The notes below the pieces were generated by a model. The model searched no databases and was not told the DNA's origin. It was given only the letters and a program-made list of their open reading frames with translations. Position numbers and translations under genes: made by a program. This document shows positions 27,916 through 37,782 of a stretch of 64,000 nucleotides of DNA, piece after piece. The stretch's first letter is position 1, and the number at the start of each line of letters is the position of its first letter. The DNA is from Shewanella cutis (GTDB lineage Bacteria; Pseudomonadota; Gammaproteobacteria; Enterobacterales; Shewanellaceae), in NCBI RefSeq assembly GCF_022410515.1, contig NZ_JACSDI010000001.1, positions 992,001 to 1,056,000 on the forward strand, given 5' to 3'.

Positions 27916-28881
27916 TTAATCATGCGCATGCGGCTGATAAATCGCTTTGATCTTGCTTCGCAGCCAAGTGATTTTGGGGTTGTGGCTGTTTCTCTTATGC
28001 CAAATCAAGGTAAAAGGAATGGCGAGTTTATTAAGATATTCGCCACTTATCGGGATCGGGCGAGTGACTAAGTCAGGGTGTAATTGGCGGGCATATTGCT
28101 CACAATATTGCGGTGCTATTGCCATCATACTGTGGTGAGGCTCTGCCGCGACAAACAGTGACTGCTCAAAACTGGCCAAGGTCAGCACAATATTACGACT
28201 CAGGCCAAGCTCAATAAGCACATCATCTAAGGCCCAGGTTTCGCTCTTTTCCCACAAGATATTGATATGCGGATATTTAAGAAAGGTGTCTATATTCCAC
28301 TCCTCCTGCAAGGCGGGATGATCGCGGCGTAAATACACCTGAGGAAGATCGGTAAATAAAACCTCAAAATCGATAAAATACGGCAGTAAATCAAGGGACT
28401 CCTTGGAGCGAGGATGACTTTCTCGGCCAGTAAAACCTATGTCTGCCTCACCGCGAATAATGGCCTCTAGTGAATCATAATCCCAATTTCGCACCTTCAC
28501 TTTTGCATCAGGGTAGTGTTGGTAAATCGCCTGCGTTAATTGATTAAGCATAATGAGCGACAAAGGTGACTCAAGCATCAGCTCAAAACTGAGCCCTTTC
28601 GCCGTATCGTCCCCGCGCTTTCCCATAAGCTGTTTGCCCATTTGCAACCAATCGGCTAAGTCATGCTCCATGCTTTGGGCTAATGGCGTAAGCTGCAATC
28701 CCTGGGGCGTTTTAATGAATAGTGGGTCGTCAAACCAATCGCGCAATTTCGCCAAGGATTTACTCACGGTCGATGGCGTCACATTGAGCTTTTTGGCGGC
28801 CTTAGACACGCTTCGCTCCTGCGATAGCAGTTGAAAAGTAAACAACAGATTGAGGTCAAGCCGACTCAGGGATTTGCTCAT
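27916..28881 (-). CDS. yidZ: LysR-family regulator YidZ
   Basis: The 321-residue protein has an N-terminal winged helix-turn-helix ([20 protein letters not shown]) and a LysR substrate-binding domain. It aligns closely with E. coli YidZ along its length, for example [20 protein letters not shown] and the C-terminal [17 protein letters not shown]. In E. coli yidZ neighbours mdtL and yidZ has been reported to affect anaerobic nitric oxide protection. Here the gene overlaps the end of mdtL by 26 bases on the same strand, so they are cotranscribed. Confidence 0.92.
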   Translation of the reverse strand: MSKSLSRLDLNLLFTFQLLSQERSVSKAAKKLNVTPSTVSKSLAKLRDWFDDPLFIKTPQGLQLTPLAQSMEHDLADWLQMGKQLMGKRGDDTAKGLSFELMLESPLSLIMLNQLTQAIYQHYPDAKVKVRNWDYDSLEAIIRGEADIGFTGRESHPRSKESLDLLPYFIDFEVLFTDLPQVYLRRDHPALQEEWNIDTFLKYPHINILWEKSETWALDDVLIELGLSRNIVLTLASFEQSLFVAAEPHHSMMAIAPQYCEQYARQLHPDLVTRPIPISGEYLNKLAIPFTLIWHKRNSHNPKITWLRSKIKAIYQPHAHD

Positions 28882-30046
28882 TAACTACCATTTCCGACAT
28901 TTTAGGCACCGCTAACATTAGCGTGATGCTTACCAGCGCACCAACGCTGAGGATAGCTAATAATATATTAATCGCGCTCACGTCGAGCAGACCCATCACC
29001 CAAATATACAAAGCTGAAGTACACACTTGGGCAATCCCCAGTAATGAGCTGGCCACTCCTGCCCGAGCCACAAATGGGCTAAGCGCCTGACTCATGGTCA
29101 CTCCAAATCCAATTGAAAAACCGGAACAAACAAAAGCAAAACCTAACAGGTTAAATGAATGACTAACCCCGCCCAGTTGAGTCAAGATAAACACTAAGGC
29201 GGCCGCAATGAATAACCCTTGGGAGAACAAAATTAATGATTTTTCTTTAAACTGGTTAAGCAAAAAAGGCGTCGAAAATGAGGCTAACATACTCACCAAT
29301 GCCATCATTGCCATGGTATTGGAATACTGGCCACGGTCAAACCCCATCTGCCCCATAATCAGCATGGGAGACACATTCACATAGCTTAAAATCGTGGTCA
29401 CACCTAAGGTCGTTATGACCACGCGACTGATAAAAAAGCCTTGTCTAAAGGACTCCCTACGTCCCCCTTGCAAAGCTTGCGTGTGAAATGCTGCTTTAGA
29501 ATGGGTTTCACGCAATACCAATAGACAAAGAGCAAATACCAGTAATCCCATCGCCGCCATAGTGTAAAACAAGCTAGGCCATGGAAACTTAAGCATGATT
29601 AAATGGCCAATCACAGGCGCGATCACAGGGATTATACAAGTCACGCCATTCACCATTGAGAGCACTTTGGCTCGGCGTTTATCGTCTAAGACATCACGCA
29701 AAATCGCAAACGCGACAACATAACAACATCCCGCACCAATACCTTGCGCAAAGCGCGCGATTAAAAACAGATCACTGGTCTGCGAGCCCGCTGCAAAGTA
29801 GGAGGCTAGTGCAAACAGTAAGGCGCCAAAAAGTGTAATGGGTTTACGCCCAATCCTATCGGCTAAACTGCCCGCAAACAGCATAGTCGTCGCCATGCCA
29901 GCAAGATACACAGAAAAAGCAATGTGCAGCTGCGCCTCACTCGCCCCAAGTTGACTCGCAATTTGCGGCAACCCGACTAAGTACATATCGATCCCCGTCG
30001 GGTACATTAGGACCAAGCCAAAACTACATAGAAGATATCGAAACAT
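28856..30046 (-). CDS. mdtL: MFS multidrug efflux transporter MdtL
   Basis: The 396-residue proton-driven exporter has 12 membrane helices of the DHA1 drug:H+ family. The loop 2-3 motif [12 protein letters not shown] and motif C near TM5 are visible. It is nearly collinear with E. coli MdtL ([40 protein letters not shown]). The ATG at 30046 matches the E. coli start; a second ATG five codons upstream lies in a short duplicated GTGGTGAT stretch. It shares an operon with yidZ. Confidence 0.93.
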   Translation of the reverse strand: MFRYLLCSFGLVLMYPTGIDMYLVGLPQIASQLGASEAQLHIAFSVYLAGMATTMLFAGSLADRIGRKPITLFGALLFALASYFAAGSQTSDLFLIARFAQGIGAGCCYVVAFAILRDVLDDKRRAKVLSMVNGVTCIIPVIAPVIGHLIMLKFPWPSLFYTMAAMGLLVFALCLLVLRETHSKAAFHTQALQGGRRESFRQGFFISRVVITTLGVTTILSYVNVSPMLIMGQMGFDRGQYSNTMAMMALVSMLASFSTPFLLNQFKEKSLILFSQGLFIAAALVFILTQLGGVSHSFNLLGFAFVCSGFSIGFGVTMSQALSPFVARAGVASSLLGIAQVCTSALYIWVMGLLDVSAINILLAILSVGALVSITLMLAVPKMSEMVVNEQIPESA

Positions 30047-30246
30047 CACATCACCACTCATATCACCACTCTACAAGAATATGGCGCTTAGCCTAATGCG
30101 GGTTTCGCTTAAGCGTGAGTGGCATTTTCGACAACGGTTATTTCCAATTGCGACCGACAAATATTTCAATCACCAATAAAAACCAAACCTCCTGTGACAC
30201 AAGTATCACTGGAGGAAGGTCTTCAGATAAATTGCGGTTTAATGGC

Positions 30247-30603
30247 TCACGGAGCCGTGACGGGTGCGGGTAAGGTTTCGATAGTTAACCTCGTATCATC
30301 CTTGAGGTATTTCTGCGCCAATTGGCTTAACTCGGCGGGCGTGATCTGCTGTACCAACGCCAAGCGTTGGTTAAAGGTCGCAAAACGCTCTGGTTGGCTT
30401 TGGGCGGTTGAGGCCAAATCTAACCAGAAGTTATTACTTTGCGGCGCCATCTGCATCCACTCCAGCACTGGCTGGCGGGCACGATTGAGCAAATCCTCAC
30501 TGATCCCCGAAGGCACTTCAACCGCCCTTAGGGGTAATGCCACACTGATGAAGAGCAGCCATAGCCACAGGCGTTTAAACAGGATTTGTTTGAAATTATT
30601 CAT
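30247..30603 (-). pseudogene. Remnant of an M16 (pitrilysin/PqqL-type) peptidase
   Basis: The 118-residue frame joins a signal peptide (FKRLWLWLLFISVALPLRA) directly to what looks like the last ~85 residues of an M16 zinc peptidase (LNRARQPVLEWM, then ERFATFNQRLALVQQITPAEL). The HxxEH catalytic domain and most of the normal ~900 residues are absent. The simplest explanation is an internal in-frame deletion. It could still be expressed as a small periplasmic protein; the ribosome site is weak. Confidence 0.62.
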
Positions 30604-31525
30604 AAAAGTTTATTTTCTCCCCCAAATTCAGTTCGTAAACCGGAGAAAATGCTTACCTCAATATTGATAAATTGACTTTTCACTATAGCCACTAAAATGT
30701 TTTAAGCCACAAAATCAATACCTTACACCGCACCAAAAGCAATTGTCACTTTGATATTTAGCAAATATCTTTAGAAAAAATTTAACAACGGCAATCACTT
30801 TTTTATCGAGTAAGAAGCATTAACCCAAGGGGAGAAAACTCCTCCGTCAGCTCGACTAACACAAGCACAGATAGCTTGGTTTGCATAAAACCTAAGGTTT
30901 CCAGTAATGGGGATGGCAGAAGGGAGGGGGAGAGTGTATTTGCGGACAGTTGACTGCAATCTAGGGAGCCACAATTGAACCATCCCCCTCAAAAAACGAC
31001 CTATTGCAGTTTCTTCATGAAATGATGGCATAAGACTTAAAAAATTAATTTAATAAGTTGTTTTTTATTAATTTTATTTTAAAAACTGTCATTTTTATAC
31101 GAAAAACACTGCTAATCAATTATTAGCCAATTTAACAACAGTCAATACCAATAAAAACCAACAAAAACCATCTAAATTTTCATATAAATGCAAAAAAAAT
31201 AAATCAGATCACCATATCTACCTATACATTAAAAGATTAATATATTTAACATCATAGACAATTAAATTACCTTTAATACTTAATGCCAGCAATTGAAACG
31301 GCTTACAAAAACAACTTTGGCTAAAAAAACACTGAAAATAGCAAATTTACACTATTTTAGATTTTTAATCTGAATTTGGGTTGTTTTTTAGCATTAACTA
31401 AAACGATGCCTAGATAGAAAAGTTTTTATAAATATTTTGGAGGTTATTTTCAGTTTAACTTAAACGAACTTGGTGGGTGTTATGCAACAAAGATCAAACA
31501 GAAAATCAAGTAAATAGGACAATAA
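30604..31525. other. Long AT-rich non-coding region
   Basis: This 920-base gap is noticeably AT-rich from about 31030 to 31480. I see no gene, tRNA or known riboswitch. It should hold the promoter of the large surface protein gene; AT-richness of this kind is a typical H-NS target, which is inference. Confidence 0.5.
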
Positions 31526-34500
31526 ATGAGTTATAAATTTCTTTCTTTAACGATAGCAGGATGCTGTGTGTTGGGAGCCCCTGCTATTTATGCCGCAGAA
31601 GTGCTAGATAGCGGCCAAATCCGTTTTGGTACTGGAGCTGAAAACTCCGTCAATACTAATGGTAACCTACAACAACCCTTCTACTTCGATCAAAGCGCAA
31701 ATCAATGGTATAAACTTACGTTTTCAAACTATCCATTAGATAGCGCTATTGGCGTCGGCGGTGACGGCACAAACGAATGGAACAATGCTGGAACCATAGT
31801 AACTAATCCAACCTTAACCAACCAAACGCTTGATTACTCAGGCTTTACTAAATATAACGGTGATAAGGGTTACGGTACGATTGTCTCAGTTGGTACATTT
31901 AGCATCGATGGGCTGGAGCTAGAATATAAAACCAGCTATACCCTGCCACAAAATTCCGCCTTTATTAATATCACCACCCAAATCACCAACCGCTCATCGG
32001 TGAATGCCACCAACCTACGTATGTGGGTTGGTACACGGGATGACTATGTTGGGATTCTGGATAATCCAACAAAAACCCGCGGTAACTTAGTCAATGGCGT
32101 TTTTACCCAATTAGCAACCACCTCTGAAAAAGGCAAGGCGCTGCAAATTATTGGCGGCAATAGTGGAGTGTTGTTTTTCTCCCCGTCAACAAAGGCAAAC
32201 GTAGTACAACAAGGCTGTTGTCAATTTGGAAATGTAATCAATCAAAATCCTGCGACTTCTGCAATCGACGCAACGAATGATGGCTCCTACGCGTTTTATG
32301 TACGAATGGCAGATCTACGACCTGGGCAGAGTGAAAGTTTCACCTGGCACTATGCCGCAGGTAAAACCTCTGAATTAGCCAATATAGCGAAAAATGTTGC
32401 TCAAGCGGCTGCTATCACCAAAATCACAGTAGAAAATAACACAATTCAGCTTCAAAATATTGATTTTGTAGACATTAATGGCACTACCCTTGCTAAAATA
32501 AAAATAGAATCATTGCCCACAAATGGCAGCTTAACGCTGAATGGCACAGCAGTCACAGTCAACCAAGAAATTATCAGTGCTGATTTTGACAATTTAATCT
32601 ATACCCCTAATGCAGATTTCTTCGGCCAAGACCGCTTTAGCTGGCAAGCCTTTGTGGGCAATGCTTACATCAATGCCCCTTCCTCTATGGACATTACCGT
32701 TGAAGAGGATACAGATAACGACGGTATTGGTAACAACGTCGACCCTGATGACGATGGTGATGGTGTCAATGATGCACAGGATGTGTTCCCACTCGACCCA
32801 AGTGAATGGGTAGATACAGACAACGACGGCATCGGTAATAATGCCGACACCGACGATGACAACGACGGTGTGATTGACACACAAGATGCCTTCCCATTAG
32901 ACCCTAACGAGTCAGTTGATACCGACAAAGACGGTATCGGTAACAATGCCGATCCTGATGATGACGGAGATAGTGTCAATGATGCACAGGACATCTTCCC
33001 ACTCGATCCAACTGAATGGGTAGATACAGACAACGACGGCATCGGTAATAATGCCGATCCTGACGATGACAATGACGGCGTCAAAGATGCACAAGATGCC
33101 TTCCCACTGGATCCAGCAGAATCTATTGATACCGACAAAGACGGTATCGGTAACAATGCTGATCCAGATGATGACAATGACGGCTTTAATGATGCACAGG
33201 ATACCTTCCCACTCGACCCAACTGAATGGGTAGATACTGACAATGACGGTATCGGTAACAATGGCGATCCAGATGATGACGGTGATAGTGTCAATGATGC
33301 GCAGGATGCCTTCCCGTTTGATCCGGCTGAATCTGTTGATACCGACAAAGACGGTATCGGCAACAATGCCGATCCTGATGATGACAATGACGGCGTCAAT
33401 GATGCACAGGATGCCTTCCCACTCGATCCAAATGAAACGGTCGACACTGACAAAGATGGTATCGGTAACAATGCTGATCCAGATGATGACGGTGATAGTG
33501 TCAATGATGCGCAGGATGCCTTCCCACTTGACCCTAACGAGTCTGTTGATACCGACAAAGACGGTATCGGTAACAATGCCGACGCCGATGATGATAATGA
33601 TGGTATGCCAGATGCTTGGGAGCTTGAAAACGGCCTGAATCCTCTAGATGCAACCGATGCGAACAAGGATCTTGATCAAGACGGCCGTTCTAACCTTGAT
33701 GAGTTTTTACAAAACACCAATCCTCAAAAGGACGATGTCGCTCCAGTAGTGAATATCCCTGCTAACGTCAGTATCAATGCCAGCACCTTGTTTACCAAAG
33801 TGGATGCTCAGCTGTTACAGACTCAAGGAAAGGTCACTGCAAGCGATGCAGGCAATGAAGCTTGTTGTGCCGTCACCGCGGTAGGCATGGTTGAAGAGGG
33901 GTTAATGCTACGTCCGGGACGTCACATTATCACTTGGAAAGCACAGGATGCCGCAGGAAACATAGGTAGCGCTGAACAAATTGTGGATATTTACCCCACC
34001 ATTTCGTTCGGTAAAGATGCCACGGTATCAGAAGGTCGAGACAGCCGCTTTAAGGTAGTGCTCAATGGCGATTCACCCACTTATCCGGTTATCGTTGACT
34101 ACACGGTAGGCGGCAGTGCTGATAGTGAAGATCACAATTTAAGCAGTGGTTCGGTCATTATCGAGTCTGGCGTGGAAGCACAGGTGCCCTTTAGCATTCT
34201 GGCAGATCAGGTAAAAGAAGCTGAAGAGCTAATAGAACTGAGCTTTGTCGGTGAACAAAACTGGGGGGTTAAAAACACCCACAAGACCCGCATCGTCGAA
34301 ACCAATGTTGCGCCAGAACTGACGCTTATCGCGAAGCAAAATCATCAGCAAGTCACCAGTATTGCAAAAGATGCCGGCCTCGTCGAACTGGCACTGGGCA
34401 TCCTTGATGATAATAGCAAGCACGATATTCGCTGGCTGTTACCAGAAGGCATCACCGCGGACATTAGTGAAACTAAACAACTGCTAAGCTTCGATCCTTC

Positions 34501-35974
34501 ACAGATAAAGACAAACATGCTTAGCCTGTCTGCCACAGTGACCGATAATGGCACACCCGCCCAAACTGCTGAGATCAATATCCTGCTCAAGGTGTTAGCA
34601 ACAACACCCGAATTAGCGGAACGCGATACCGACAGTGATGGCTTAAGCGATCGCGAAGAAGGCTTAACGGATACGGATCAGGATGGTATTCCAGACTATT
34701 TGGATAACATCGACGAAACCCATCTGCTGCCGGAGCGTGGCTTATCCACCAATGCCTATATCATTGAAGCTGACGCCGGCGTAAAACTTACCCTAGGTCA
34801 AGTCTCGATGAGCAGCGCCTTTGACGGTGCTGAAGTCACGCCAAATGACTTTAAAATCTCAAAATTGACTGTGGATGACGTGCCGAATAAGGGAGGATAT
34901 TTTGATTTTATCGTCAGTAACCTTCCAGAAATGGGTCAATCGGTAAATGTGGTTCTGCCTCAGCGAGAAGCCATTCCAAGCCGTGCGGTTTACCGTAAAT
35001 ATGTCGAAGGCAAAGGTTGGTTTAACTTTGTTGAAGACACCAATAACCATTTAAGCTCCGCGAAAGGAGAACCAGGTTACTGCCCGGCACCAGGATCTGA
35101 CGCCTTTAAACCAGGCTTAAAAGAAGGTGACTGGTGCGTACAACTCACCATCAAAGATGGTGGACCGAACGATAGCGATAGCAAAGTGAACGGTACGGTC
35201 AAAGATCCAGGTGGTATTGGACAACCCATAATGCATGAGGTTGAAGTGACAACAAATGGCAGTGGTAGCATGGGCTTAGGTATGGTGTTGTTAATGGGAT
35301 TCATGGCTGGCATAAGACGCTTTGGTCGTCGTATCACTGGCTTACTTGCATTACTGGGACTCAGTTTTGGCGCTAACGCGGTAGAGTTTAATGCTGACAA
35401 CCTGTATCTGCAGCTAGGTGCCGGACAAGGCCATTCCAGTGTCGAGCGTAGTGATATTGCAGCAGAACTCACCAAGATCTCTGATACCATCAAGGTGACC
35501 GACTTTGATGACACATCAAAGAGTTACTGGTTCGAACTAGGCTACAAAATCCATCCTAACTGGGGGATTGAGCTGGGCTATGTCGACCTTGGCAATGTCT
35601 CGGTGAGTTTTACAGGCCAAGTCGATCAACTCGAAGTAGAATCTTACTTGGATAAAGTGAGCCTCAGTCATCCTGATAGTGCATCGGGTGCCAGTATTGG
35701 TGCGAGTTACTTCTATCCACTCATGGATAAGTTAGTACTCAGTGGCCGAGCGGGTGCATTCTTTTGGGAAGGTGATTACAGCACACTACTCAAAATCAAA
35801 GAGGGTGCCTTTAGCTATCAACACCAAAGCCAAAACGGTACCGATTTGTATGTCGGTATGGGACTTGATTATCTCCCCGCTGAACACTGGGCCATCGGCC
35901 TCGCACTGCGCAGCTACCGCTTGGATGGTTATCATACCGATGTAGTTGCTTTATCCGTGGGCTTTGATTTTTAA
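31526..35974 (+). CDS. Large surface protein: TSP3 repeats, GlyGly-CTERM-like segment and OmpA-like barrel
   Basis: The 1482-residue protein has a signal peptide to about residue 24. An unrecognised N-terminal domain follows (25-290), then a cadherin-like unit (295-394). Eight perfect-length 35-residue thrombospondin type-3 repeats rich in Asp run from about 395 to 675 and should bind Ca2+. Next are HYR-like and Calx-beta-like units (about 740-910) and a choice-of-anchor U domain (about 1085-1225). A Gly-Ser/hydrophobic/Arg tripartite segment (1244-1268) looks like a GlyGly-CTERM sorting signal. Instead of ending there, the frame continues with a second signal-like stretch (GLLALLGLSFGANA) and a 190-residue OmpA-like 8-stranded barrel ending in F. 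It looks like two surface-protein genes fused. Confidence 0.85.
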   Translation: MSYKFLSLTIAGCCVLGAPAIYAAEVLDSGQIRFGTGAENSVNTNGNLQQPFYFDQSANQWYKLTFSNYPLDSAIGVGGDGTNEWNNAGTIVTNPTLTNQTLDYSGFTKYNGDKGYGTIVSVGTFSIDGLELEYKTSYTLPQNSAFINITTQITNRSSVNATNLRMWVGTRDDYVGILDNPTKTRGNLVNGVFTQLATTSEKGKALQIIGGNSGVLFFSPSTKANVVQQGCCQFGNVINQNPATSAIDATNDGSYAFYVRMADLRPGQSESFTWHYAAGKTSELANIAKNVAQAAAITKITVENNTIQLQNIDFVDINGTTLAKIKIESLPTNGSLTLNGTAVTVNQEIISADFDNLIYTPNADFFGQDRFSWQAFVGNAYINAPSSMDITVEEDTDNDGIGNNVDPDDDGDGVNDAQDVFPLDPSEWVDTDNDGIGNNADTDDDNDGVIDTQDAFPLDPNESVDTDKDGIGNNADPDDDGDSVNDAQDIFPLDPTEWVDTDNDGIGNNADPDDDNDGVKDAQDAFPLDPAESIDTDKDGIGNNADPDDDNDGFNDAQDTFPLDPTEWVDTDNDGIGNNGDPDDDGDSVNDAQDAFPFDPAESVDTDKDGIGNNADPDDDNDGVNDAQDAFPLDPNETVDTDKDGIGNNADPDDDGDSVNDAQDAFPLDPNESVDTDKDGIGNNADADDDNDGMPDAWELENGLNPLDATDANKDLDQDGRSNLDEFLQNTNPQKDDVAPVVNIPANVSINASTLFTKVDAQLLQTQGKVTASDAGNEACCAVTAVGMVEEGLMLRPGRHIITWKAQDAAGNIGSAEQIVDIYPTISFGKDATVSEGRDSRFKVVLNGDSPTYPVIVDYTVGGSADSEDHNLSSGSVIIESGVEAQVPFSILADQVKEAEELIELSFVGEQNWGVKNTHKTRIVETNVAPELTLIAKQNHQQVTSIAKDAGLVELALGILDDNSKHDIRWLLPEGITADISETKQLLSFDPSQIKTNMLSLSATVTDNGTPAQTAEINILLKVLATTPELAERDTDSDGLSDREEGLTDTDQDGIPDYLDNIDETHLLPERGLSTNAYIIEADAGVKLTLGQVSMSSAFDGAEVTPNDFKISKLTVDDVPNKGGYFDFIVSNLPEMGQSVNVVLPQREAIPSRAVYRKYVEGKGWFNFVEDTNNHLSSAKGEPGYCPAPGSDAFKPGLKEGDWCVQLTIKDGGPNDSDSKVNGTVKDPGGIGQPIMHEVEVTTNGSGSMGLGMVLLMGFMAGIRRFGRRITGLLALLGLSFGANAVEFNADNLYLQLGAGQGHSSVERSDIAAELTKISDTIKVTDFDDTSKSYWFELGYKIHPNWGIELGYVDLGNVSVSFTGQVDQLEVESYLDKVSLSHPDSASGASIGASYFYPLMDKLVLSGRAGAFFWEGDYSTLLKIKEGAFSYQHQSQNGTDLYVGMGLDYLPAEHWAIGLALRSYRLDGYHTDVVALSVGFDF
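32708..33610. repeat. 105-bp tandem DNA repeats (TSP3-encoding)
   Basis: Unit starts are at 32708, 32813, 32918 and so on every 105 bases, giving eight full units to 33547 and a partial ninth. Units alternate between two forms (ending EWV or ESV), which suggests duplication of pairs. The array is in frame throughout. Confidence 0.92.
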
Positions 35975-35991
35975 ATTAAGCTAACTCATGT

Positions 35992-36027
35992 AAGCCCAGC
36001 AATTTGACTATTGCTGGGCTTTTTTAT
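35992..36027 (+). terminator. Terminator of the large surface protein gene
   Basis: AAGCCCAGCAA pairs with TTGCTGGGCTT around an 8-base loop and is followed by TTTTT. Confidence 0.9.
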
Positions 36028-36033
36028 TGATTC

Positions 36034-36573
36034 CTACCCCAACGGAACACACTCCACGCCCCGCAGCGACTGACACAAGTGATATCGAGCTTGGTTCACT
36101 AGGATATAGCCCAACTTTTCCTGTAAGGAAAATATCGATGGTTCTATCACTTGACTGGCATCAATCACCAAGGAATGGATCGCCAAAAAGCGGTGTTGTC
36201 CATTGGTGCGATGGCTTATCTGCGATCGAGTTAAATCCATACAGGCATAACGATTAAGCACTTGCATCCCATAAAACTGCCGATTGATATTCCCCTGTGC
36301 ATCACAAATTTCGGCGGGAATAAATTGAACCGCTTAACCTATAACATCTTGAAATTGCTCAACAAATGCTGCACTCACCAGCTCAGGTCCAAGGGTGGGT
36401 AAAATGTCGTATTGCGTTATCTCATCATCAAGAACATCTACTTCATAGTAAAAGGTGCCAACGCCATTCGAGGGTTGAGTCAAGGCATCAGCATAGGACT
36501 GTACATTTCGCTCGCCATACACAAAATACACATCTCGATGGTAAAAACTCTGCAATTTGTAAAATCGTTCCAT
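36034..36573 (-). pseudogene. Imm11-like (DUF1629) immunity gene interrupted by a stop codon
   Basis: From an ATG at 36573 (AGGA 8 bases upstream) the frame reads 79 residues to a TAA at 36334-36336. It continues in the same frame, without further stops, for about 100 residues to a TAG at 36034. The two halves join into one DUF1629/Imm11-type domain: YDILPTLGPELVS, then FIPAEICDAQGNINRQFYG and NRYACMDLTRSQ. A single base change in a sense codon explains the break. The MITE starts only 15 bases upstream of the start codon, so the promoter is probably displaced too. Confidence 0.72.
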
Positions 36574-36587
36574 CTTTACATCCTGTA

Positions 36588-36867
36588 ATACCAATCACAT
36601 TAAATATCTAATCAGTTCAGAGCCTCACAGGCATTTCAATCCAAGGCGCATTGACGCAGAAATGGTTATTCCCTTTTAAGTCAATGCAACACCGGAGTGG
36701 GATGCCTGTGTGGTTCCCAAAGGGCGGCTGATGTTCACTGTATGGCAACGCGCTTTATACTGCGTTTAAGGCTTTCTGACAGAGCACCACTATGCCTTCA
36801 AGCCTTCGCCTTGTCTAAAGCGCGTTGAATTCCCGCTGAATGAACAGATATTTAATACGATTGGTAT
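36588..36867. mobile_element. MITE-like element, copy 1 (280 bp)
   Basis: The ends are ATACCAATC and GATTGGTAT. The terminal inverted repeats extend inward (ATTAAATATCT at left; AGATATTTAAT at right). The interior is non-coding and very similar to copy 2 at 50071-50334. CCAATC and GATTGG are flanked by TA on both sides, consistent with a TA target duplication of the Tc1/mariner-IS630 type. No transposase is inside, so it is non-autonomous. Confidence 0.82.
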
Positions 36868-36908
36868 AAGTCCACCTAAATCAACTATGTTGCCCTTAAA
36901 AAGTGAGT

Positions 36909-36942
36909 CAAAAACAAAGCCCCGTAAACGGGGCTGTGTTTT
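36909..36942 (-). terminator. Terminator of ssb
   Basis: GCCCCG and CGGGGC pair around a 4-base loop at 36919-36934; on the minus strand TTTGTTTTT follows. Confidence 0.88.
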
Positions 36943-36969
36943 TGAATCTCAAATTGATTCTAAAGTGAA

Positions 36970-37674
36970 TTAAAACGGGATATCGTCGTCCCAACCATCA
37001 TCCAAATCTGGGGTGAAGTTTTGCTGTGGCTGCGGTGCTGGACGCTGCGCAGGAGCCGCTGGCGCTTGATACGCTGGAGCTGCTGGCTTAGGCGCATAAC
37101 CGCCCTGTGGCTGAGCGTGAGGCTGCGCCGGTTGCTGACCATAGCTTTGTTGAGCTGGCTGCTGATTGTAGCCAGATTGAGGTTGTGGCGCTGGTGCTTG
37201 GTAAGCCGGAGCTGCTTGCGGTGCTGGCGCGTATTGGTTTTGCGCAGGTGCAGCTTGTTGTGGGGCTGATTGGTAACCCATGTTTTGTGGCATTCCGCCC
37301 ATAGGAGCACCTTGGCCTTGACCTTGGTTACGGCTGCCCAGCATTTGCATGCTACCGCTTTGATCAATCACCACTTCCGTTGAGTAACGGTCTTGGCCAC
37401 TTTGGTCTTTCCACTTACGGGTTTGCAATTTACCTTCGAGGTAAACCTGCGAACCTTTACGCAGATACTCACCCGTAATTTCAGCCAATTTGCCAAACAG
37501 AACCACACGGTGCCATTCAGTACGTTCTTGCTGTTGACCTTGTTGGTCCTTCCACGATTCGCTGGTCGCCACTGTGATGTTAGCGACTGCGTTACCGTTT
37601 GGCATGTAACGTACTTCTGGATCTTGTCCCAAATTGCCAACCAAAATTACCTTGTTAACACCACGACTGGCCAT
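36970..37674 (-). CDS. ssb: Single-stranded DNA-binding protein
   Basis: SSB coats single-stranded DNA in replication, recombination and repair. The 234-residue protein has an OB-fold (about 1-110; [21 protein letters not shown]) and a long Gln/Pro/Ala-rich disordered linker. It ends in the acidic partner-binding tail DDDIPF. The linker is longer than in E. coli SSB (178 aa). The ribosome site GGAG precedes the ATG at 37674. Confidence 0.97.
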   Translation of the reverse strand: MASRGVNKVILVGNLGQDPEVRYMPNGNAVANITVATSESWKDQQGQQQERTEWHRVVLFGKLAEITGEYLRKGSQVYLEGKLQTRKWKDQSGQDRYSTEVVIDQSGSMQMLGSRNQGQGQGAPMGGMPQNMGYQSAPQQAAPAQNQYAPAPQAAPAYQAPAPQPQSGYNQQPAQQSYGQQPAQPHAQPQGGYAPKPAAPAYQAPAAPAQRPAPQPQQNFTPDLDDGWDDDIPF

Positions 37675-37782
37675 TGAAATCTCCTGCGATTCTTTAAATA
37701 ATCTATTAATTCAGTATGTTGTTTATAATTGTTGCCGCAAGGGAAAAGCGGCTTCCCCAAATGCTACAGGCAATCTCACCTA

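Noticed and set aside
30795-31031. 78-residue frame on the minus strand in the AT-rich gap
   Set aside because: No domain, no ribosome site and unusual composition; it looks like chance.
32708-33610. Possible CRISPR-like array because of regular spacing
   Set aside because: Units are 105 bp, in frame, encode TSP3 repeats, and have no distinct repeat/spacer division.
32665-33666. 333-residue Ser-rich open frame on the minus strand
   Set aside because: It is the antisense of the TSP3 repeat array. The same 35-residue periodicity and Ser-rich content follow from Asp codons on the plus strand, and there is no ribosome site.
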